Assembly (NCBI GenBank): GCA_029242545.1
Contig: JAQWTV010000050.1
Coordinates: forward strand, 1-50,388
Direction of reading: 5' to 3'
Source of the DNA: Roseibacillus sp.
GTDB lineage: Bacteria > Verrucomicrobiota > Verrucomicrobiia > Verrucomicrobiales > Akkermansiaceae
DNA length: 50,388 nt
Part shown: piece after piece, positions 43,997 through 50,388 of the stretch
Layout of the letters: each line of letters starts with the position of its first letter
Position numbering within the stretch: the stretch's first letter is position 1
Translations under genes and position numbers: made by a program
The notes under the pieces: model-generated
Databases searched by the model: none
Told to the model about the DNA's origin: nothing
Seen by the model: only the letters and a program-made list of their open reading frames with translations

Positions 43997-46900
43997 ATGA
44001 CAGAAGTGGAGTTGACGCGAGATCTCCTGATAGATGCGGGAGGCTGGAAGGAAATGAAGGCTGCCCGGGAGATGCATCGTGGCGGTCTTGTCCGTAGGGC
44101 CGAGTATAAGAATGGTTGGCTGGATGGTCTCGTCCTGATGGGGGGCAAAGAAAAAAGAGTTAGAATGCAGGTCCTGTCACGAACCCATATGGAGAACAAG
44201 TGCGCCTGTATGACAGCTCGCCGGGAGGGAAGGGTATGCGCTCATGCGATTGCGATCGGTTTGGAGGTAGTGGATCCATTTCGGCGGGTTGAGGAGGAGC
44301 CCCCTGAGACGAAGCGAGAAGAGGTTGAGTCGTGTTGGCCCCTAATAGAGGAGGAGTTTGAGGCAGAGGCCTATCCAATACAATGCCGTGTCATGCTGCC
44401 ACTCAGGGTGAAGGACTCCTGGGACAGGGGGCAGCTCCTTGTAGTTTTTGCGACGGAATATGAGGGGGAAGAGCATCTTCTCAGTTCCTGGAGTGAGGAC
44501 TACGCCCTGCAGGTAGACGAAGATGACAGTCGTTTGCTGGGCACCCTGCGCCGCCTTTTTCCGGAGACTCCCCCCGGCGCAGTGAATCTTGGGCGTCAGC
44601 AATTTGTCGAGGTGCTGGATTCTCTCGTGGGTCATTCCGGGGTTTCTTTTGGGAAGAGGGATGGGGCTTCTATTTCAGGTCAACCTCTCCGCCTCTCCAT
44701 CGAGTGGGAGCAGAAGCGCCTGCGGGCCCAATGGCCCGAGGGAATGCAATCCCTGATCGAGGGAAAAGATGCGTGGGGCCTGGATGTCGAAAATCGCGTG
44801 TTCTACCCGATAGCCTCAGGACTCCCTGAGCCTTTAAGGCCGGTAATCAATAAAGGACTGCGCCCTGATCCCATAGAAAGCCCCTCACTGATTGCCTCCC
44901 TCGGCTATTGGTTCGACATTGAGCAGAGTGTCCCTGCGTCTCTGCCGCAGCCTGCTTCACCGGTGGTGGAGGTAAGGTTTGAGGGTTCCTTCAATCAACT
45001 CGAAGGAAAGATGACCTTTCTCTACGGCGCAAACCAGCGGTTAGCGGGTCAGGCTGAGGGAGCGCTGCTCGCCATGGGGAATGAGGAGAAAGTGCTGGCG
45101 AGTACGGCCCTGGAGAGGCTGGCAGAGGATTCACTCCGGCAGTGGGGTTTTGAGGGGCCCGGACGCGGAGGTAAGTTCGTGATGCGGAATTCGGAGGAGA
45201 TCCTGCGTTTTTTTGCCCACGGATTACACCGACTCGATCCGGACTGGATCGTGATTAAGGGAGACCGGTTCACAGAGTTCGCGAAAGATGTGGTTCCTGT
45301 CCAGCCGGTCTATCATCGGACCGGGAGCGGGGAGAATTGGATGGAGGTTGAAGTCAGGTACGAGGCTGGGGATGGTGCGGGTATCCGACGGGAGGAAATA
45401 CAGAGGCTCCTGAGAACCGGGCAATCCTCATGTTCGTTGGGGGGTAACCGAAAAGCTGTAATGGATCCTGATCAGTTCGATGATGCCATGGAATCCATTG
45501 CTGATTGTGATCCTCAGCAGGCGGTTCCCGGAGTCTTCCGGGTGGATGCCGCGCAAGCGGCCTATCTTCAGCACAGTGCGGTGGACCTTGGTTTGCCTTC
45601 TGCGGACCAATTGCGCCCGGTAGAAGAGGATCATCCCGAATTGCATCTCGGGTCCCTGGAACCGGTTCTCCGCCCGTATCAGCGCGAAGGCGTTAAGTGG
45701 CTTTGGAAGCTGGCAGAAATGCGTATGGGAGGAGTTCTCGCCGATGATATGGGATTGGGGAAAACGCTTCAGTCTCTTGCATTTATTGTAGCGCGAGGTG
45801 GGCCTGCCCTTGTGGTATGTCCCTCATCTCTGGTTCAGAACTGGCTGGAAGAGTCCGCAAAGTTTGCGCCGGAGCTGGAAGCGATAGCGATCGAAGGGCC
45901 GAAACGCGCAGAGACTCTCGAGAAGAACTCCGGGGCAGACCTGCTTGTGACCAGTTATGCCCTCCTGCGCCTTGATATCGATCTTTACCGCGAACGGAAC
46001 TTCAAAGTCGTTATTCTGGATGAAGCGCAGAATATCAAGAATCCGGAGGCTCAGGTCTCCCGGGCGGCTTTTCGTCTCCGCGCGGAGCATCGCTTCGCCC
46101 TGACCGGCACGCCAATGGAGAATTCCGTAACGGACCTCTGGTCCATCATGAACTTCGCCCTGCCCGGGTATCTGGGTGACCGATCCAGATTTGCAGATCG
46201 CTTCGAGAAGCCGCTTGCGCGTGGCAATGAATCGAGGCTGCAGCGCCGGCTGTCGCGGCGGCTGCGGCCAGTGGTGCTGAGACGGCTCAAGAAGGAGGTC
46301 GCCAAGGACCTGCCTCCAAAAATCGAACAGGTGCGCTATTGCGACCTGAATAAGGCACAGCGTGAAGTTTACCAGTCTCTGCTTGAGGAGGGTCGGAGAA
46401 TGATTGCTGGATCAGAGGGTGGGCAGAAGAGGATGTTGGCTCTGACTGCCCTTTTGCGCCTCCGGCAGGCCTGTTGTGATTTGCGGCTTTTGAATCTTCC
46501 GGACGTGAAGGAACAGGATGGTTCGGTGAAAATACAGGAGTTGAGTGGATTGCTGGACGAGGCGGTCGAGGGAGGGCACCGCGTTCTTGTCTTTAGTCAG
46601 TTCGTGCAAATGCTGCAGGGGGTTGTTCCAATGCTGGCAGACCGCGGGTTCGAGTTCTGTTACCTCGACGGCCAGACTCGCAACCGAGGCGAGGTGGTAA
46701 GGCGTTTCCAAGACTCGTCTATTCCCGTTTTCCTCATCAGCCTCAAGGCTGGAGGGGTAGGGTTGAACCTGACGGGCGCGGACACCGTGATTCATATTGA
46801 TCCCTGGTGGAATCCGGCAGTTGAGGCACAGGCCACGGATCGTGCTCACCGCATTGGTCAGAAGCGAGTGGTGACTTCCTACAAGTTAATTGCGCGGGAT

Positions 46901-47029
46901 ACGGTCGAGGAGAAAATTCTGGCCCTGCAGGAGCGCAAGCGAGAGATGATTGCCTCGACTCTGGGGGATGGGTCTTCCGGAGCCGACCTGGGTCTCGACG
47001 AAGAGGAGATTCTCGGGCTTTTTGGCTAG
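43997..47029 (+). CDS. SWIM-SNF2 family ATP-dependent helicase (HepA/RapA-like)
   Basis: 1010 residues from the ATG at 43997; an in-frame GTG lies two codons upstream. The SWIM zinc finger is C69-x-C71 ... C81-x-H83 (CACMTARREGRVCAHA). A long middle region (about 100-550) follows the pattern of bacterial SNF2-associated domains. The SNF2 core begins near 560 (YQREGVKWLWKL), with Walker A ADDMGLGKT near 583, DEAQ (VVILDEAQNIKN) near 674 and LTGTPMENS. The helicase C domain has VFSQFVQML and the final motif AHRIGQKR. Such proteins remodel protein-DNA complexes; in bacteria the exact role is mostly unknown. Length and motifs are complete. Confidence 0.94.
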   Translation: MTEVELTRDLLIDAGGWKEMKAAREMHRGGLVRRAEYKNGWLDGLVLMGGKEKRVRMQVLSRTHMENKCACMTARREGRVCAHAIAIGLEVVDPFRRVEEEPPETKREEVESCWPLIEEEFEAEAYPIQCRVMLPLRVKDSWDRGQLLVVFATEYEGEEHLLSSWSEDYALQVDEDDSRLLGTLRRLFPETPPGAVNLGRQQFVEVLDSLVGHSGVSFGKRDGASISGQPLRLSIEWEQKRLRAQWPEGMQSLIEGKDAWGLDVENRVFYPIASGLPEPLRPVINKGLRPDPIESPSLIASLGYWFDIEQSVPASLPQPASPVVEVRFEGSFNQLEGKMTFLYGANQRLAGQAEGALLAMGNEEKVLASTALERLAEDSLRQWGFEGPGRGGKFVMRNSEEILRFFAHGLHRLDPDWIVIKGDRFTEFAKDVVPVQPVYHRTGSGENWMEVEVRYEAGDGAGIRREEIQRLLRTGQSSCSLGGNRKAVMDPDQFDDAMESIADCDPQQAVPGVFRVDAAQAAYLQHSAVDLGLPSADQLRPVEEDHPELHLGSLEPVLRPYQREGVKWLWKLAEMRMGGVLADDMGLGKTLQSLAFIVARGGPALVVCPSSLVQNWLEESAKFAPELEAIAIEGPKRAETLEKNSGADLLVTSYALLRLDIDLYRERNFKVVILDEAQNIKNPEAQVSRAAFRLRAEHRFALTGTPMENSVTDLWSIMNFALPGYLGDRSRFADRFEKPLARGNESRLQRRLSRRLRPVVLRRLKKEVAKDLPPKIEQVRYCDLNKAQREVYQSLLEEGRRMIAGSEGGQKRMLALTALLRLRQACCDLRLLNLPDVKEQDGSVKIQELSGLLDEAVEGGHRVLVFSQFVQMLQGVVPMLADRGFEFCYLDGQTRNRGEVVRRFQDSSIPVFLISLKAGGVGLNLTGADTVIHIDPWWNPAVEAQATDRAHRIGQKRVVTSYKLIARDTVEEKILALQERKREMIASTLGDGSSGADLGLDEEEILGLFG

Positions 47030-47084
47030 CCTTGGGAAGCTTGCCATCCCGTGGATAGAAGGAATCGAGGCTCCCGCTCGACAG

Positions 47085-47531
47085 CTAGAGCACAGTTGTG
47101 ATTCTGGTGGTTACAGAATTGGCAAGAAAGCACTCCTCATGCGCCTTGTGGTGAAGCTCTTCAAGCTTTTCAGCTGAGACAGTGACACCATCCGCCCATA
47201 CCGTTTCAGGATGAAGCTCAACCCGGGCGAGAACGGGCTTTCCGCTTTCACCTTTCTCGAGAAATCCAACCGCCTTGTCGACGTAACTTTCAAGGGTGAG
47301 ATTCTGGAGTGAGGCCAAGGCAAGAAAGGTCAGCATATGGCAGCTTGAGAGGGAAGCGACAAAGGCCTGCTCGGGGTCAGGAATTTCGGCTGTGCCCAGG
47401 TAATCTGCAGCGGCGGAGGCCCTGATAGAAACTCCGTGTCCAAAATCAAGATCGTGATCACGCGAGTAGCTCTTGTATCCGAAGTCCTTGTCGTCGCGGT
47501 TCCAAGAGAGGGTTATGGGGTGGGAGCTCAT
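47085..47531 (-). CDS. OsmC-family thiol peroxidase
   Basis: A 148-residue protein with the two reactive cysteines of the family, C64 (LSSCHMLTFL) and C134 (HEECFLANSV), which reduce organic hydroperoxides. DPEQAFVASLSSCHM and the VELHPET strand are typical OsmC/Ohr-superfamily features. It is cytoplasmic. It lies 77 bases downstream of the phospholipase D gene on the same strand; a TAGACA box about 60 bases upstream of the start could belong to its own promoter. It converges on the SNF2 helicase gene 55 bases away. Confidence 0.93.
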   Translation of the reverse strand: MSSHPITLSWNRDDKDFGYKSYSRDHDLDFGHGVSIRASAAADYLGTAEIPDPEQAFVASLSSCHMLTFLALASLQNLTLESYVDKAVGFLEKGESGKPVLARVELHPETVWADGVTVSAEKLEELHHKAHEECFLANSVTTRITTVL

Positions 47532-47608
47532 GTTCAGTAGTCGGTCGGGATTAAATTCAGATTTGTCGCAGTTCCTTTGTCTACAGCGAAGGGTCTTTTC
47601 TGAACACC

Positions 47609-48748
47609 CTAATTTGGATTCAACTTCTGGTGAAGCTGCTGCAGGGAGGCAATAATTGGATTGAATCCGGCCAACTCCTCGCCCGAGTTCACCTTCACGC
47701 TGGAGGCAACCCGTTTGGCAATCAGGGACTTGATATTCTCAATGATGACGGGCTCGTTCTGGATGAGGAGGTTCAGCTCGGCGGCTTTCTGGAGCGAAAA
47801 TATATTCATGTTACACGATCCCGTGAACACCAGCTCATCATCAAAGAGAAGCAGCTTGGCATGGATCATGGTGTCCGTGAGATAGACTTCGACAGGAGCT
47901 CGGCTGTAGAGGTCGTGGATAGCCCAGTAGTTCACGTCGTTACCAATATTGGCTTCTCTGGAGAAGAGTATTGTTATGTGGATTCCCCGGGTAGCAGCCT
48001 CCACGAGGGCATCAGAAAATTCAGGGTCTCCAAGATAGGCGACCTCGATATAGATGGACTTCTTGGCCTCCCTGATAAGGTCTAGGACTGCAGGTTTAAT
48101 CTCAAAAGAAGATTCGCCCGTTGAGTGATGGGAGTTGCAGAGGAACTCGATATTTCGCTCCAGGTCGAAAGTAACATCGCCCTGCATCCTGGCGCGAAGT
48201 CTCCGGACAAGCTGAGGGTCGTCGAGCGCGACCATGTAATCAAAGTAGTTCTGGTGCCGGTCTTCGATATTGATGCTCCCGGTGACGAGGAGGCGTTCAT
48301 CAAAGATGTAATACTTGGTATGGGTCTTGTTGACCCACTCGACCGTTACGTTGGGGTGGTTAAGGAGGTCGGCACCTAAGGACTGGTCATGGTCGTCCTC
48401 CACGAAGGTATCGGGGAAGCTGCGTCCGATGAGCTTGTAGATGATTTGCTTCAGGAGTGGAATTTTTCGGGGAAAGAAGGGTTTGCGGTTCATCTCGATA
48501 ACCTCGCACATGATCGCTCCGATATCCTTGATGATACGAATCTTCACGCCGCGCTCAGCAGCTGCGAGAACTGCTTGACCCACCCGCATGCCGGATTCAT
48601 CTGCGCGCCAGACATACATGAAAATTTCTGCGCTTTTCTGCGCCTGATCTAATTCCCTGATGATGAGGTCAAAGGTGGGTTCTGCCACTCGCTCAGGGGG
48701 AAATGGCCCGGTCAGAGGAGGATGCAGGAGGTGATAGTTCTCGCTCAT
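47609..48748 (-). CDS. Phospholipase D-superfamily protein (cardiolipin synthase-like)
   Basis: A 379-residue protein with two HKD motifs: H143-x-K145 ... D150 (HTKYYIFDERLLVTGSINIEDR) and H296-x-K298 ... D303 (HAKLLLFDDELVFTGSCNMNIFSLQ). Two HKD sites make one active centre in cardiolipin synthases and phospholipase D. There is no N-terminal membrane helix of the ClsA type, and the length fits the shorter ClsB/PLD-like group. The likely reaction is transfer of phosphatidyl groups, but a nuclease-type PLD cannot be excluded. It is transcribed divergently from yebC. Confidence 0.9.
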   Translation of the reverse strand: MSENYHLLHPPLTGPFPPERVAEPTFDLIIRELDQAQKSAEIFMYVWRADESGMRVGQAVLAAAERGVKIRIIKDIGAIMCEVIEMNRKPFFPRKIPLLKQIIYKLIGRSFPDTFVEDDHDQSLGADLLNHPNVTVEWVNKTHTKYYIFDERLLVTGSINIEDRHQNYFDYMVALDDPQLVRRLRARMQGDVTFDLERNIEFLCNSHHSTGESSFEIKPAVLDLIREAKKSIYIEVAYLGDPEFSDALVEAATRGIHITILFSREANIGNDVNYWAIHDLYSRAPVEVYLTDTMIHAKLLLFDDELVFTGSCNMNIFSLQKAAELNLLIQNEPVIIENIKSLIAKRVASSVKVNSGEELAGFNPIIASLQQLHQKLNPN

Positions 48749-48887
48749 GGCTGCGTGCTCTTGTCTGCACAGGATCGGCTGCGGACGGAATAGGAAAATC
48801 AGGAATATACGGATTTCTTGGATTATGAGGTGTTATCGTGGGCAACCTTATCCTGGAGAGTGATGGAATAGCCTGAATTCTCGACAG

Positions 48888-48902
48888 CAAATTTGAAATT
48901 TG
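48888..48902. promoter_or_regulatory. 15-base perfect palindrome upstream of yebC
   Basis: CAAATTT-G-AAATTTG, with 7-base perfect arms, in the divergent region between the PLD gene and yebC, about 44 bases before the yebC start. It may be a repressor site or only A/T-rich chance symmetry. Confidence 0.35.
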
Positions 48903-48945
48903 TGGTTTGAGATGGGGCGGTAAGCCCCCCAGAATGCTCCTACCC

Positions 48946-49656
48946 ATGGGACGTGCATTTGAGTATCGGCGAGCCGCGAAGGAGAAGCGGTGGGATAAGA
49001 TGTCGAAGGTCTTCCCCAAGCTTGCGAGAACCATCACGATGGCGGCAAAGGAGGGGGGGGCTGACCCTGACAGTAATTCCAAGCTGCGCACGGCGATCAT
49101 CAACGCCAAGGCGGAGAACATGCCCAAGGACAATATTGCGACGGCGATCAAGCGGGCTGCAGGTAAGGACATGGCCGATATTTCGGAGGTCAACTATGAA
49201 GCCAAGGGCCCCCACGGAGTAATGTTGTTTATTGAAACTGCGACCGATAACACCAACCGGACGATCACCAACGTGCGTACCCCGATCAATAAGGCTGGGG
49301 GAGAAATGCTCAACGGCGGCTCACTCCAGTTTCTGTTTGATCGCAAGACCGTGATTCAGTTCGAGAAAAAGGAGGGTCATGATCTTGAGGAAATTGAACT
49401 CGAACTCATTGACCATGGGCTGGAGGAGCTGGAGGAGAATGAGGGGACGGTTTTCTTGTATGGAGATTTCACCAATTTCGGTTCTCTCTCGCAGGGTTGC
49501 GAGGAGCTAGGCATCGAGTTAAGCAGGGCCGGCCTGCAGCGAATCTCCAACAACCCTCAAGAGTTCAGCGAGGCCCAGCTTGACGAGATTGAATCCCTCA
49601 TCGACAAGCTCGAGGATGATGAGGACGTGCAGGCCGTTTATACTAACGTGGCCTGA
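48946..49656 (+). CDS. yebC: YebC/PmpR (TACO1) family protein
   Basis: 236 residues from the ATG at 48946 ([19 protein letters not shown]), the typical start of the longer YebC variants found in several Gram-negative phyla. The family blocks [20 protein letters not shown], AENMPKDNI and [14 protein letters not shown] are present. YebC2/TACO1 proteins relieve ribosome stalling on polyproline or act in translation; older work calls them transcriptional regulators (PmpR). The upstream frame to 48907 is not family sequence. It converges on the NYN-domain gene 22 bases downstream. Confidence 0.95.
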   Translation: MGRAFEYRRAAKEKRWDKMSKVFPKLARTITMAAKEGGADPDSNSKLRTAIINAKAENMPKDNIATAIKRAAGKDMADISEVNYEAKGPHGVMLFIETATDNTNRTITNVRTPINKAGGEMLNGGSLQFLFDRKTVIQFEKKEGHDLEEIELELIDHGLEELEENEGTVFLYGDFTNFGSLSQGCEELGIELSRAGLQRISNNPQEFSEAQLDEIESLIDKLEDDEDVQAVYTNVA

Positions 49657-49678
49657 GTCTGGGGGCGAGGGCCGCGGG

Positions 49679-50388
49679 TCAGACGGGGTGAACGGTGTAT
49701 CCCCCGGAGCGCTCATCGGCCTCGAGTTTCAGGAAGTCGTGTTCTTCGGCTTCCAGCAGAACTTCATTGAACGACCGGAATCCGTGGGCTCGCTCATTGA
49801 ATCCGGGGTTCCGGCGCTTGAGGGCCTGTTTGATCATGGACCCCCAGATAGCTTCGTCGTTGCCTCTTTCTTCAAGAAGCGCCTCGAAGGTGGCTGCCAC
49901 CTGTTCCAGGGCCTCCTCAGTAGTGGGCCCGTCTGAGGGCTTTCTGCCTGCGGTTTTCTTCTTAGCGACCTTTCTGGCAACCTTTTTCTTGGTGGCCTTC
50001 TTGGCAGGTGATTTGCGGACGAGATCGTCGTAGTAGATAAACTCGTCACAATTCTTGATGAAGAGATCCGAGCTTGAGTTCTTAACTCCCACCCCGATTA
50101 CAGTCTTTGCGTTTTCGCGAAGCTTGCTGACGAGAGGCGAAAAATCCGAGTCCCCTGAAATGATCACGAAGGTATCGACGTGGCTCTTGGTGTAGCAGAG
50201 GTCCAAGGCATCGACCACCATTCGGATATCGGCAGAATTCTTGCCGGACTGTCGGAAGTGAGGAATTTCGATCAGCTCGAAGGCGGCATCGTGAAGGTCG
50301 CGTTTGAATTCCTTGAACCGTGAGAAGTCGCAGTAAGCCTTTTTCAGGACGATGTGCCCCCGTAAGAACAGGCGTTCAAAGACTTTTG
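49679..50388 (-). CDS. NYN-domain (LabA/DUF88-type) protein with Lys/Ala linker and OST-HTH-like tail (5' end cut by window)
   Basis: The frame is open from the right window edge to the stop at 49679, so the N-terminus is missing; an internal ATG at 50221 is not the start. The visible NYN part has YCDFSRFKEF, NSADIRMVVDALDL and SGDSDFSPLVSKLRE, which carry the acidic residues of the PIN-like NYN nuclease fold. A lysine/alanine-rich linker (SPAKKATKKKVARKVAKKK) follows. The last 80 residues (IWGSMIKQALKRRNPGFNERAHGFRSFNEVLLEA...GGYTVHPV) resemble an OST-HTH/LOTUS domain, the usual RNA-binding partner of LabA-type NYN domains. A role in RNA processing is inferred. Confidence 0.88.
   Translation of the reverse strand, partial: KVFERLFLRGHIVLKKAYCDFSRFKEFKRDLHDAAFELIEIPHFRQSGKNSADIRMVVDALDLCYTKSHVDTFVIISGDSDFSPLVSKLRENAKTVIGVGVKNSSSDLFIKNCDEFIYYDDLVRKSPAKKATKKKVARKVAKKKTAGRKPSDGPTTEEALEQVAATFEALLEERGNDEAIWGSMIKQALKRRNPGFNERAHGFRSFNEVLLEAEEHDFLKLEADERSGGYTVHPV

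Noticed and set aside
49657..49684. GTCTG/CAGAC hairpin between yebC and the NYN gene as a terminator
   Set aside because: Only 5 base pairs, an 18-base loop, no T-run, and it overlaps the NYN stop codon.
1..50388. tRNA, rRNA, CRISPR arrays, insertion sequences, phage or defence islands
   Set aside because: No tRNA cloverleaf, repeat-spacer pattern, transposase, integrase or known defence gene was found by reading; PLD, SNF2 and NYN proteins occur here without the usual defence partners.

Overview
The window reads as a stretch of ordinary chromosome from a free-living member of the PVC superphylum, most probably Verrucomicrobiota (inference; no rRNA or marker tree is available here). The signs are two pairs of exported DUF1549/DUF1553 and DUF1501 proteins, a TIGR02603/TIGR02604-type heme-binding protein, a formylglycine sulfatase, a GYF_2-RDD membrane protein, SHD1 and FYRL-like N-terminal domains, many Tat or Sec signals, and an HU variant of the kind common in this group. 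About 36 protein genes fill almost all of the sequence. I saw no tRNA, rRNA, insertion sequence, integrase or CRISPR array. The first and last genes run off the edges.

Layout. 1-8429, all on the minus strand: monomeric isocitrate dehydrogenase (icd), then an apparently exported protein pairing a phosphohistidine-type segment with a PPDK/GWD-like ATP-grasp domain, a diheme cytochrome c peroxidase, and a beta-lactamase-fold hydrolase fused to a DUF1343/NamZ domain. 8587-12048, plus strand: sulfatase, a short MYG1-like DHH protein and the ribosome-assembly GTPase EngB. 12086-16653, minus: a DUF1501 / cytochrome-DUF1549-DUF1553 operon. 16799-18323, plus: two tandem CPBP intramembrane protease paralogues. 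18348-21953, minus: a large heme-binding propeller protein. 22160-24606, plus: Tat-exported sugar isomerase-like protein, an orphan, and an HEXXH metallopeptidase. 24659-26944, minus: a TPR-thioredoxin fusion. 27240-30566, plus: a duplicated DUF481 beta-barrel, a 619-base non-coding stretch with several hairpins, HU and a nitrilase-family amidase.

30620-35588 is mostly minus-strand (methyltransferase, PH-like membrane protein, S9 peptidase), with rnhA on the plus strand. 35808-47029, plus: GYF_2-RDD protein; a PQQ-propeller / DUF1549-DUF1553 / DUF1501 operon with a coupled 8-base overlap; an SHD1-hydrolase; a small His-rich probable lipoprotein; an exported nuclease-HhH fusion; and a SWIM-SNF2 helicase. 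47085-48748, minus: OsmC and a phospholipase D-type protein. 48946-49656, plus: YebC. 49679-end, minus: a NYN-domain protein with a Lys/Ala linker.

The recurring theme is extracytoplasmic breakdown of complex polymers plus c-type heme proteins, set among housekeeping genes (icd, engB, rnhA, HU, yebC). I found no convincing new multi-gene defence or mobile system. The most unusual single items are the exported dikinase-like protein (3866-6094), the hydrolase-NamZ fusion (1-2223), the nuclease-HhH fusion (43016-43918), the duplicated DUF481 barrel (27240-28658) and the structured non-coding region upstream of the HU gene (28659-29277).
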